Below, one piece after another: positions 39,977-48,190 of a stretch of DNA of 64,000 nucleotides. A program made the translations under genes and the position numbers. Source of the stretch: RUG14219 sp045538535. GTDB taxonomy: Bacteria; Cyanobacteriota; Vampirovibrionia; Gastranaerophilales; Gastranaerophilaceae. The notes below the pieces were generated by a model that saw only the letters and a program-made list of their open reading frames with translations, was not told where the DNA came from and did no database searches. Position 1 is the first letter of the stretch. The number at the start of each line of letters is the position of its first letter. Location: the NCBI GenBank assembly GCA_045538535.1, contig JAZSRN010000053.1, positions 20,899 through 84,898 of the forward strand. Direction: 5' to 3'.

Positions 39977-40765
39977 ATGCAAAAATGTACTTATGTATCA
40001 GAATCTTTAAAAAACGGACGCCTTATGCGCTGGACGTTCATGCCGTTAAAGGTATATATTGCACCTATGAAGTTTTATTCAAAACAAGGTCAAGATTACA
40101 AATATAACGGACTTGTACGACGCGCACTTCAAGAATGGGAACAAGCTACAAAGGGCAAAGTTCGCTTTAAAGTTGTGCCTACATTGTTAGAATCAAATGT
40201 CAACATAGATTGGAAAAGAGTTGAACGCAAAGCTCTCGGCTGTTGCTATTTTAGCTATGACCCATCAAACCGACTTTATGGAGCAGAAGTCTCAATCGGA
40301 CTGACTGACGGCCTTATACACAAGGATTATATGAGTGAAGACGAAGTTTATCATACAATTTTGCACGAAATAGGGCACGCTATAGGGTTAGGCCATAGCC
40401 CCTTTAAAGAAGACATAATGTACACCCCGCATCAAAAAGGTATTACAAAAGTTTCGGCCGGCGATGTGCGTACCATAAATTGGCTTTATACGTTCCCACA
40501 AGGTTATTCTACTCAAGAAATAGCATCAAAATACGGCGTCGGGGCCTCAGATTTAGACGAGCTTGTACTAAAAATTTTAAACAAACAATCAAATTCCGAA
40601 TTTGAAAAAGTAAAACAGAATATTAAACCTCAAAATCGAGACTTGCTTGAAGAATCAGAGAGCATTGCTAACTTACGCAAATATCACCTTGCACTACAAA
40701 ATGTCAAAATCTCAGAAGACATGACAAAATTTTTCAAAACCCAACAACAAAACAAAAACAAGTAA
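39977..40765 (+). CDS. Matrixin-like (M10A) zinc metalloprotease
   Basis: The protein has 262 residues. The metzincin motif HEIGHAIGLGH gives ligands His130, His134 and His140 and catalytic Glu131. Met148 in IMYTP is the Met-turn. The upstream domain (VRRALQEWEQATKGKVRFKV) is the standard fold entry of matrixins. There is no signal peptide or propeptide, unlike secreted MMPs, so it may be cytosolic or exported by another route. The C-terminal 100 residues are helical and unassigned. Similar proteins occur in cyanobacteria. Confidence 0.87.
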   Translation: MQKCTYVSESLKNGRLMRWTFMPLKVYIAPMKFYSKQGQDYKYNGLVRRALQEWEQATKGKVRFKVVPTLLESNVNIDWKRVERKALGCCYFSYDPSNRLYGAEVSIGLTDGLIHKDYMSEDEVYHTILHEIGHAIGLGHSPFKEDIMYTPHQKGITKVSAGDVRTINWLYTFPQGYSTQEIASKYGVGASDLDELVLKILNKQSNSEFEKVKQNIKPQNRDLLEESESIANLRKYHLALQNVKISEDMTKFFKTQQQNKNK

Positions 40766-40777
40766 ATGCACAATTCT

Positions 40778-41197
40778 TTAATTTCTTTTTCTACCGGTAT
40801 TTATATCTATAATTTCTGAAACATAAGGCAAATAACTGTATTTACCCATAAATGACGTAATCGCAAGATAAGTCAACAACCCATAAACTAAAATCTGAAT
40901 TATAGAATACCCAAACAATAACGGCATATTTAGGTAGAATGTAATCTGTGCTGTCAATGCATTTATAAATGGTATATAGGCCAAAATATCACAAATAAAA
41001 TGTAGTAAATATGACAACAAAACAAATGCTATCGAAATAAATATAGATTGAAAAATGTGATATTGCATAAATGGTCTCAAGTTAGCTTTAGTGAACAACC
41101 CCAACAACAACCAAATAAATCCGACCATACCCATTGTATAGTAACTTAAAGCCGCAACAATTCTTTCAATCATATAAACTTTATTTTTATCAGCCAT
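40778..41197 (-). CDS. Tic20-like membrane protein
   Basis: The protein has 139 residues. Four hydrophobic segments (about 14-31, 47-70, 85-103, 105-120) and the phrase RPFMQYHIFQS before the second helix fit the Tic20-family pattern seen in cyanobacteria and plastids. In plastids Tic20 belongs to the inner-membrane import machinery; the bacterial role is unknown. The match is by pattern only. It overlaps the upstream TPR gene by 8 bases, so the two are coupled. Confidence 0.6.
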   Translation of the reverse strand: MADKNKVYMIERIVAALSYYTMGMVGFIWLLLGLFTKANLRPFMQYHIFQSIFISIAFVLLSYLLHFICDILAYIPFINALTAQITFYLNMPLLFGYSIIQILVYGLLTYLAITSFMGKYSYLPYVSEIIDINTGRKRN

Positions 41198-42263
41198 TAA
41201 TTTTGTCTAATTCTCCGCTACGTTTTTTATCAATATATTCTTCTAATATTTGCATATAAACCAACTTAAATTCATCATTTTCAGGCTCAATATTCATAGA
41301 CGCTCTATAAGCCGCAATAGAATTTTCAATCTCACCTTTTAGATAATGTGCATTTCCTAAAAGCATATACGTTTGCGCATCATTTGGTTTTGCATGAAGA
41401 ACTTTTTTATATAAATCCATTGCTGAATCAAGATGATTAAAATTAGTATAAAGATTTGCTAACAATACTTGAGCATTAGTTTCTTGAGGCGAAATTTCAA
41501 TAGCTTTGTTGTACATTGCAACTGCCATATCATATTCTTCAAATTCTGAAAGTGATATTGCATAACAAATATACGCTTTATAATTATCACCTTCCATTTG
41601 TAGAGCTTTTTCATAATAAGCATAGGCATTTTCTTTATCTTTCATCAAGGTATATGTGTTACCTATACAAATTGCAACGATTTTATTGTCCGGATTTAAC
41701 ACAAATACACGTTTGTACAAATCCAAGGCTGTTTCATAATCAAACAATTTAAAACAAACATTACCCATATCCACAAGAGCAGTTATATTCTCTGCATCAA
41801 GTGACAACGCTTTTTCATAATAAGCTTTCGATTCAATATAATCCTCATTATCATTATACAAAAGTGCAATAGCATTATAAATTTCCGGATTTGTAGAATT
41901 CAAATCAATTGCACGATTATAATAGAAAAGTGCTTTATCAAAATTTTTCCATTCAGCAAAAACATTGCCTATGTTATAATAAATCAAATAGTTTTTAGGG
42001 TTAATTTCAAGAGCACGATTATAATAAGAAAGAGATTTTCTGAAATCTTTTTCATAAAACCACATTGACCCCATACCGATAAGCGCACGCACATCGTTCG
42101 GATGAATAGTCAAAAGACTTTCCAAAACCGACATTACTTTATCATAATTTTGCTCTTCCAAATATAACTCAGCCAAATTGTGATAATTTTCTGCATTTTG
42201 AGGGTCTTTTGCCATTAAAGTTATTGCTTCATTAATTTTTTGATTTAGCTCTTCTCTTTCCAT
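41190..42263 (-). CDS. TPR-repeat protein
   Basis: The protein has 357 residues, almost entirely tetratricopeptide repeats. About nine 34-residue units are visible, for example AENYHNLAELYLEEQNYDKVM, YYNIGNVFAEWKNFDKALFYY and TYMLLGNAHYLKGEIENSIAAY. There is no signal peptide, so it is cytoplasmic or peripheral. TPR arrays act as protein-binding scaffolds; the partner is unknown, though coupling to the Tic20-like gene suggests a membrane-linked assembly. Confidence 0.92.
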   Translation of the reverse strand: MEREELNQKINEAITLMAKDPQNAENYHNLAELYLEEQNYDKVMSVLESLLTIHPNDVRALIGMGSMWFYEKDFRKSLSYYNRALEINPKNYLIYYNIGNVFAEWKNFDKALFYYNRAIDLNSTNPEIYNAIALLYNDNEDYIESKAYYEKALSLDAENITALVDMGNVCFKLFDYETALDLYKRVFVLNPDNKIVAICIGNTYTLMKDKENAYAYYEKALQMEGDNYKAYICYAISLSEFEEYDMAVAMYNKAIEISPQETNAQVLLANLYTNFNHLDSAMDLYKKVLHAKPNDAQTYMLLGNAHYLKGEIENSIAAYRASMNIEPENDEFKLVYMQILEEYIDKKRSGELDKING

Positions 42264-42341
42264 AAAAAATCCTTAAATTTACTACTTTAAATATTGTAAC
42301 CAATATTACTAAAACATGCAAAACTATTTAGAAATGTAAAA

Positions 42342-42740
42342 CTACTTCGCAAAATCTGCGAATTCTTTACTATTTTCTTTCCATTCATCTTCAGAAACTG
42401 AAAACGCATTGTTCCAAAATTTCTCAATAGCATAAGCTTCTCGTTCATCACGATGTAAAATATGCACAACAACATCGCCATAATCCAACAAATTCCAACG
42501 ATTTTTGGCATCGTTTTCCATTCGTACCGGCAAACGCGAAAAAATCTCTTTTATTTTTTCTCTTGTATTGGCCATCAAAGCTTTTACCTGAGGGGTTGAA
42601 TCTCCCGTAACTATTACGAAATAATCAGCTAATGATGACACATTACTAATATTTAATATTGTAATATCTTTTCCTAATTTATCATCTAATGCCCTTGCAA
42701 TAACACAAGCAAGCTTTAATGATGAAATTTCTTCTGTCAT
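42342..42740 (-). CDS. rsfS: Ribosomal silencing factor RsfS
   Basis: The protein has 132 residues. LDDKLGKDITILNISNVSSLADYFVIVTG and WNLLDYGDVVVHILHRDEREAYAIEKFW are highly characteristic of RsfS/Iojap, each split by short gaps in the family consensus. It binds uL14 and blocks subunit joining under nutrient limitation. A 20-residue tail is acidic. AAGGAAAA precedes the ATG. It is encoded alone, rather than beside nadD as in many genomes. Confidence 0.93.
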   Translation of the reverse strand: MTEEISSLKLACVIARALDDKLGKDITILNISNVSSLADYFVIVTGDSTPQVKALMANTREKIKEIFSRLPVRMENDAKNRWNLLDYGDVVVHILHRDEREAYAIEKFWNNAFSVSEDEWKENSKEFADFAK

Positions 42741-42817
42741 AGATTTTCCTTTTTTATTATACTTTCAAATCCATTATAGCATAAGAATATCATAATTATA
42801 AGTATCAAATCTTATAA

Positions 42818-43612
42818 TCAATTAAAAACTTTATCTCTAAGCCTTTTAAGCCCCGCTCCGTAAAAATATTTCAATTGTTCCGGAAAATTTTTCTCAATAT
42901 CAACCAAATACATATCATGTGCAATAAACGATTTCAAAAGGGTAACAATTTCAACATTTTTAGTAGTAATAAAGTTAGTTTCATCATTACGATTATAAAC
43001 TTCTCCGAACATACAAACTTCATCATCGGCAACCATAAAAAGATATCGTTGCCCCAAATTCGCTGGCATAATTCGGGCTCCCGAATGCAAAAAAACCGTC
43101 CCAAAACTACAAGCAAATTTTTCACCGTAGCCTACAATTTTTATATCCAATCCTCTATGATAAGCCTCCAAAAGAGGTTTCTCAAGATATTTAAAATCTT
43201 GTGTCCAAACTTCTAAGAAAATCTGTTTTTTAGCTGTCGAAATAACTTCTACTAAAGCCTCTATTATTTTTATATAACCGTTGACAGATGCAACTGGCTC
43301 AATACAATTATCTTTGACATTTGGCAATTTTTTATCAAGAAAATTTATTGTAGAGTCAATTTTCTTTTTATAACGCTTTGTCAGTTCCTTCGGCTTTATT
43401 GGCGAATATGTAATAGGTTTTTGCGAAGAAACAATAACAATTTGTGCATTTTCAAGGGCTTTCAAAGTATCATAAGCTCTAGCTTGCGGAATATCAGCCA
43501 ATTTACTAACTTCATATCCGGTTGCAGGATACTTTTTCAATAATGCCAAGTAAACCTTAGCCTCATACCCATTTAAACCTATTTGTTTTAGTTTTTCTAC
43601 TAATTCATCCAT
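42818..43612 (-). CDS. TrmB-family transcriptional regulator
   Basis: The protein has 264 residues. An N-terminal TrmB winged helix (LKQIGLNGYEAKVYLALLKKYPATGYEVSKL split over about 5-40, then IPQARAYDTLKALE) is followed by a coiled linker and a C-terminal domain with a phospholipase-D-like fold (about 110-250) that binds sugars in archaeal TrmB. TAGAAT ends 6 bases before the ATG at 43612 and no ribosome-binding site is seen. TrmB regulators are mostly archaeal but known in some bacteria. Target genes are unknown. Confidence 0.85.
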   Translation of the reverse strand: MDELVEKLKQIGLNGYEAKVYLALLKKYPATGYEVSKLADIPQARAYDTLKALENAQIVIVSSQKPITYSPIKPKELTKRYKKKIDSTINFLDKKLPNVKDNCIEPVASVNGYIKIIEALVEVISTAKKQIFLEVWTQDFKYLEKPLLEAYHRGLDIKIVGYGEKFACSFGTVFLHSGARIMPANLGQRYLFMVADDEVCMFGEVYNRNDETNFITTKNVEIVTLLKSFIAHDMYLVDIEKNFPEQLKYFYGAGLKRLRDKVFN

Positions 43613-43647
43613 AAATTAATTCTATCAAAATTTTTAAAAATTAGCAA

Positions 43648-43680
43648 ATCGCCTTATTTGAAAATTTCAAATAAGGCGAT
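43648..43680. terminator. Perfect 16-bp hairpin terminator
   Basis: ATCGCCTTATTTGAAA and its exact reverse complement are separated by one base (effective loop a few bases). On the minus strand it follows the small gene at 43705 and is followed by a T-rich tail. Confidence 0.8.
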
Positions 43681-43704
43681 ATAAAAATAACAAATCAAAA
43701 ATTT

Positions 43705-43863
43705 CTACGCTAAACCCAAAACTTTTTTATACCAAGTAAAAGTTTCAAGTTCTAGACCATTGAACGTTGTTTTTAGGCATTGTTTTTTCAAATAACTTTC
43801 AAACTCTTCATTAAATTTCGATTTGATACAATTTTCCTCTTTTGCAGACACAGAAACTTTCAT
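43705..43863 (-). CDS. Small hypothetical protein (52 residues)
   Basis: Reading the minus strand, AAAGGAG lies 7 bases upstream of an ATG at 43863. The frame of 52 codons (MKVSVSAKEENCIKSKF... to ...WYKKVLGLA) ends with TAG at 43705. TGT-TATAAT upstream (about 43905-43913) is a good extended -10. A perfect hairpin terminator begins 25 bases after the stop. The promoter, ribosome-binding site and terminator together make it a likely real gene. No family is recognised. Confidence 0.6.
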   Translation of the reverse strand: MKVSVSAKEENCIKSKFNEEFESYLKKQCLKTTFNGLELETFTWYKKVLGLA

Positions 43864-44016
43864 AGACAGACTCCTTTATTAACACGTAACCCTTTTGCTG
43901 AATATATTATAACATACAATTAGAGAATTTTCTAGTGGCATAAAATCAAAAATCGTAAAGATTTGCCCTATAACTAAAAAACGAAATGTAAATTTTAATT
44001 AAGAACTTTTGTTTAA

Positions 44017-44670
44017 TTAATAATTACGATATTTAATAATTTCAGATAACTCCTTTTTAGGATGTTTTTCATCACCGGTATTTAGATGCCCATAGGTATT
44101 TTTAACTTTCTTTATCAGACGTTCTCTATCGGGTTCAAAATAAATTTCAGAATACAAACAAACCCCATTTTTCACAATTGGAGCTTCTTCTCCGGCAAAA
44201 ACATCATCATATTTACGTTTAAAATCTCTATGTGCCATTGCATTTAAGGATAGACAATCAATCTCCTCTTGAATTGAACTTATTCCGTCATCATCTTTTG
44301 CATGACCGGCCTCATGGAAAATTGCTTCTGTAATAGCCAAGACAACGGCCTTACTTTTAGTATTTTTATAAATTTCATTTATTCTAATAGTTTTTTTATC
44401 AATATCCCATTGCGCATGAACATTTTTGTCCGACAATTTTTCAAATTTTATTTTAATTCCATTATCTTTAATAAAGTTATAAGCTTCTTCACCGGATTTA
44501 AACGGCGGAGTTGCACCGACCGCTTTTACAAACATCACGTCATCATAACTCAATTGAACATTTTTTAGTTCGTTTAAGGCCAACTCCAAAACATCTTCCC
44601 CCGCTTTATGCGAGCCAAAATTATGAGGATAGAGACCATTATTAAACTTCACTGCATTAACCCTAAGCAT
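44017..44670 (-). CDS. Zincin-like hypothetical protein
   Basis: The protein has 217 residues. His119-Glu120-Ala-Gly-His123 in AIFHEAGHAKDDD is a good HExxH motif, and Glu135/Glu136 in SSIQEEIDCLSL could give the third ligand. There is no signal peptide. The remainder is unassigned; the C-terminus is basic. The ATG at 44670 lies 6 bases after an extended -10 (TGG-TACAAT), while the longer frame to 44688 would put the promoter inside the coding region, so 44670 is chosen. The protease role is inference. Confidence 0.7.
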   Translation of the reverse strand: MLRVNAVKFNNGLYPHNFGSHKAGEDVLELALNELKNVQLSYDDVMFVKAVGATPPFKSGEEAYNFIKDNGIKIKFEKLSDKNVHAQWDIDKKTIRINEIYKNTKSKAVVLAITEAIFHEAGHAKDDDGISSIQEEIDCLSLNAMAHRDFKRKYDDVFAGEEAPIVKNGVCLYSEIYFEPDRERLIKKVKNTYGHLNTGDEKHPKKELSEIIKYRNY

Positions 44671-44676
44671 GTAATA

Positions 44677-44685
44677 ATTGTACCA
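44677..44685 (-). promoter_or_regulatory. Extended -10 of the 44670 gene, leaderless type
   Basis: TGG-TACAAT on the minus strand ends 6 bases before the ATG at 44670. Confidence 0.5.
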
Positions 44686-44709
44686 CATAAAGATTATTTT
44701 AAATATTTA

Positions 44710-44718
44710 TGTTAACAT
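44710..44718 (+). promoter_or_regulatory. Extended -10 of the 44725 gene, leaderless type
   Basis: TGT-TAACAT ends 6 bases before the ATG at 44725. No ribosome-binding site is seen. Confidence 0.5.
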
Positions 44719-44724
44719 TAAACC

Positions 44725-45633
44725 ATGATACTTATAGGCGAAAATATACATATTATATCAAAAACCGTTCGGGAAGCCCTACTAAATCGTGACGAAAAGT
44801 TTATAAACGACTTAATTGTTGCACAACAACAAGTTGATTACATAGATTTAAACATCGGCCCGGCTAAAGGTCAAATGGAGAATATATTTTCTTGGATTAT
44901 TGAAAATAACAAAAATATAAAAATCTCATTTGACACAACAAACACTACCGAAATGAAAAACGGGCTAAACGCTTATTCAAATAATGATTGCTTTATCAAC
45001 AGCATAAGTTACGATGAACCTAGAATGTCCGAATTCATCAATCTGGCATTAGCAAAAGATTGTAATCTGGTTGCTCTTACAATGTCTAAAGAAAAAGGGA
45101 TACCAAAAACAGCAGATGAACGTTTAGAATTAGCTTTCAATATTTACGAAAAATGCATCGAAGCTGGTCTAAATTCTGAAAAACTTTTTTTCGACCCGCT
45201 TATTTTGCCTATATCTATTGAACAAACACAAGCACAAGAAGCTTTGAACACTATAAAAATGCTTAAAGAAAGTTTCGAACATCCTATCAAAACAATAATC
45301 GGATTGTCAAACATATCTAATGGATGCCCAACAAGCTTAAGACCGCTAATCAATCGTGTTTTTGCAGTATTAGCATACGGTGCGGGACTAGATGCGGCAA
45401 TTATTGATGCAAAAGATTCTGAATTAATACGTATTATTAAAATGCTCGAACGAAACACTCCTCAAAATAACACTGATGAATTATACATAAATTTAAGCAA
45501 AATGGTGGAAAATTTCGAAGATATTTCATCAATTTCGTACGATACCAATTGCAGTGAACAATCTGTAATAATTAAAACTGCCGAAATTTTGCTAAATAAT
45601 AAAATATATTCAGAAAGTTATACCAAAATTTAA
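44725..45633 (+). CDS. Pterin-binding methyltransferase-like protein (AcsE/MetH pterin domain type)
   Basis: The protein has 302 residues. A TIM-barrel pterin-binding domain is indicated by ILIGENIHIISKTV, VDYIDLNIGPAKG, ISFDTTNTTEM and the GLSNISNGCPTSLRPLINR stretch, which matches the GLSN-S-G-P-x-R segment of methyltetrahydrofolate:corrinoid/iron-sulfur protein methyltransferase. It lacks the dihydropteroate synthase signature. It would move a methyl group between methyl-THF and a corrinoid protein, but no corrinoid partner is nearby. The last 50 residues are extra. Confidence 0.75.
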   Translation: MILIGENIHIISKTVREALLNRDEKFINDLIVAQQQVDYIDLNIGPAKGQMENIFSWIIENNKNIKISFDTTNTTEMKNGLNAYSNNDCFINSISYDEPRMSEFINLALAKDCNLVALTMSKEKGIPKTADERLELAFNIYEKCIEAGLNSEKLFFDPLILPISIEQTQAQEALNTIKMLKESFEHPIKTIIGLSNISNGCPTSLRPLINRVFAVLAYGAGLDAAIIDAKDSELIRIIKMLERNTPQNNTDELYINLSKMVENFEDISSISYDTNCSEQSVIIKTAEILLNNKIYSESYTKI

Positions 45634-45634
45634 C

Positions 45635-45663
45635 TTTACACATCTCTAATTTTTTGCTAATAT
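45635..45663 (+). promoter_or_regulatory. Promoter of the TPR gene
   Basis: TTTACA (45635-45640), 17 bases, TAATAT (45658-45663). The transcript should start near 45670, which limits how far upstream translation can begin. Confidence 0.55.
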
Positions 45664-45696
45664 GTTATCAGTTGAAGGTTATTTGAGGGCAGAAAA

Positions 45697-47739
45697 ATAA
45701 AAAGGCAATTAATTATATTATCAATTTTAGCATTGACGCTTCCGGGACTAAAAACCCTTGCCTATTCATCGGCACAAGCAAACACTTTGTATCAACAAGC
45801 TTGCACTGCTGAATACCAAAACAATTTTGAAGAGGTTGTATCTAATCTGCTAAAAGCCATCGAAATCGTAGGCGATGACGCAACATTATACACAAAACTT
45901 GCAGGCGCATACACAGAACTTGGCGAGTACGATAAAGCAATTGATGTTTATCGCAAAGTTTCACAATTAAAACCGGATGATGCGTTCATATATATTAGTA
46001 TCGGAAGCATTTTAGAAACTCAAAATAATTACCAAGAAGCCCTTGAAGCATATCAAAAAGCCATTACACTGTTTCCAGATTACAAATACAACTACTTGAA
46101 TATTGCTAACGCACAATACCATCTAAAAGATTACAAATCAGCAATAGAAAGTTATAATAAATTTTTAAGCATATATTCCAGACACTCAGAAGCCCGAGAA
46201 AGCTTGGCCGGTGCATACTTGGGGAATAACATGCCGGAAAAAGCTATAGAACAATATCGCAATCTTTATGCCATTAACCCTAATGATTTTAAAGATTATG
46301 TAAATTATGGTATTGCTCTTTATCAAACCAAAAATTACGAAAAAGCAGTGGAAATCCTAGAAGCTGGCCTACCTAAAATCAAAGATAACGTTACCGCACA
46401 CGTAACCTTGGCACTAAGCTATCAAGAACTGGAACAAAATCAAAAAGCATACAATGAATATCAAACTATTTTTGAAATGCAACCGGATTTTGACGGTATA
46501 AGATTTGATTACGCAAATTTGCTTGCGGATATGAACCAAAATACCGAAGCAATTGCGCAATACAACCTTTATATTGCCAAATATCCAGAAAATTATCTTG
46601 CGTATAAAAATCTGGGTATCGTATACAAAAAGCTAAACAATCCGCAAATGGCCATCACAAATCTTGAAAAATCGTTGGCTATCAATCCAAACGATGCCGA
46701 TACTAAAAAACATCTTGCACAAAGCTATCATGTAAATAACGATTATGATAACGCGATAAAACTTTATGATGAATTATTAATCACAAACAAAAATGATTAC
46801 GATACAAAATACAACAAAGCAGTTGCACTACATGCACAAAAAAAATACGATTTGGCAATACCTATTTATAACGAACTTCTAAAAGTTAAAGATGATGAAA
46901 AATTGAAGTCAAACCTTGTGGCTGCACTTCTTGCGCAAGGTCAATTACTTTTAAACGACAAAAATTACACACAAGCGGTTGAACAATACATAAAAGTTGC
47001 GAAAATAAACCCTAATGACAGTTTGGCATATTACGGCCAAGCAAAATGCTATAGAGCCTTAGGCGAAAACGAAAAGGCCGCAACAAACTATGAAAAAGCC
47101 ATTGCTTTAGCGCCGGAAAAAACCGCATTTAGCAATGAATACGCAGATTTTATCGCTGCGACCGCGGCTTCGGGAGCTGATGAATTCAGTACAATGTTAC
47201 AAACCGGTGGTGAATTGCCTGAAATAAATTTGCCGCTTGATATGTTCAGTCCATATACTGAAGCGGATAAAGAAAAAAGTCTCGCGCTTATCCAATCCGG
47301 TGACAACAACTTTAAGTCACAAAATTATGACGCAGCAATTGCGGACTATCAAGAATCCCTAAAATTATTCGCAAATGATGATGTCACGCTCCTTAAAATC
47401 GGAAACTCATACAAACTTAAAAATGACATAAAAAATGCGATAAATTTTTACAAAAAAGCTATTTTCGTAAACCCTTCATACGCAGACGGTTGGTTTAATT
47501 TAGGTCTTGTTTATGCTGAAGAAAACAATTTGGCGAAAGCTAAAGAAAGTTTTTATCGAGTAACCGCCCTAAATCCGTCATACGCAAACGCATACTATGC
47601 ATTAGCAATGGCATACGAAAAAGAAAACAACAACGTTGAGGCCGTTAAAAATTACACTTTATATGTAAATTACGCAAAAGACGCAGATGAAACAATTCTC
47701 AACGCGGCAAAAGAAAAAATCAAAACGTTAGGTCAATAG
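45697..47739 (+). CDS. Exported TPR-repeat protein, possible AUA start
   Basis: The protein is long (680 residues from 45697) and contains about 15 tetratricopeptide repeats, for example LYTKLAGAYTELGEYDKAIDVY and GWFNLGLVYAEENNLAKAKESF. No ATG, GTG or TTG is in frame between an upstream stop (45673) and TTG 45733. However, ATA at 45697 lies 7 bases after GAGGG and would give a complete signal peptide (x-KRQLIILSILALTLPGLKTLA). Starting at TTG 45733 would remove half of it and has no ribosome-binding site. I infer initiation at AUA, or a recent ATG-to-ATA change. It should be a periplasmic or surface scaffold. Confidence 0.75.
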   Translation: MKRQLIILSILALTLPGLKTLAYSSAQANTLYQQACTAEYQNNFEEVVSNLLKAIEIVGDDATLYTKLAGAYTELGEYDKAIDVYRKVSQLKPDDAFIYISIGSILETQNNYQEALEAYQKAITLFPDYKYNYLNIANAQYHLKDYKSAIESYNKFLSIYSRHSEARESLAGAYLGNNMPEKAIEQYRNLYAINPNDFKDYVNYGIALYQTKNYEKAVEILEAGLPKIKDNVTAHVTLALSYQELEQNQKAYNEYQTIFEMQPDFDGIRFDYANLLADMNQNTEAIAQYNLYIAKYPENYLAYKNLGIVYKKLNNPQMAITNLEKSLAINPNDADTKKHLAQSYHVNNDYDNAIKLYDELLITNKNDYDTKYNKAVALHAQKKYDLAIPIYNELLKVKDDEKLKSNLVAALLAQGQLLLNDKNYTQAVEQYIKVAKINPNDSLAYYGQAKCYRALGENEKAATNYEKAIALAPEKTAFSNEYADFIAATAASGADEFSTMLQTGGELPEINLPLDMFSPYTEADKEKSLALIQSGDNNFKSQNYDAAIADYQESLKLFANDDVTLLKIGNSYKLKNDIKNAINFYKKAIFVNPSYADGWFNLGLVYAEENNLAKAKESFYRVTALNPSYANAYYALAMAYEKENNNVEAVKNYTLYVNYAKDADETILNAAKEKIKTLGQ

Positions 47740-47741
47740 TA

Positions 47742-48155
47742 TTGAAAAAATTTATCATAACATATTGTCTTTTAATACTTTTTTTAACCGGAACAAATTT
47801 TGCATACGCAAAACGAGAAAAACCGATTATTTTGTTTAACAAAAACCCAATAACTCAAGATAACGTTGCTGAATTTTGCGATACATTCAACCGAGGCGAG
47901 CGAATACATTACTTAATTACAACTCCTAAAAAAATTCGTTCGAGATTTATGTATATTCAAATTGTAAAAATGGGAAAACTGGAACGCCTCGGGTACGATT
48001 TGGCGTACGGCGAGACCGTTCGATTAAAAGATGAACAACAATTTTATTACACCGATTATATAGTATTAAACGATTCGGGCACTTACGTAATGAAAGTGTA
48101 CACCAAAGATAACCCACGCAAAGTGTACGCAATTGCCCAATTTTTGGTTAAGTAA
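47742..48155 (+). CDS. Secreted hypothetical protein coupled to the TPR gene
   Basis: The protein has 137 residues. A signal peptide (1-22, ending FAYA) precedes a small beta-rich domain (IHYLITTPKKIRSRFMYIQIV, YVMKVYTKDNPRKVYAIAQFLVK). It starts with TTG 2 bases after the TPR stop; TTAGGT provides a modest ribosome-binding site. It is probably a partner of the exported TPR protein. The family is unknown. Confidence 0.78.
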   Translation: MKKFIITYCLLILFLTGTNFAYAKREKPIILFNKNPITQDNVAEFCDTFNRGERIHYLITTPKKIRSRFMYIQIVKMGKLERLGYDLAYGETVRLKDEQQFYYTDYIVLNDSGTYVMKVYTKDNPRKVYAIAQFLVK

Positions 48156-48190
48156 AAAGAGGCGACAAAATTGCCGCCCAATAACTTATA

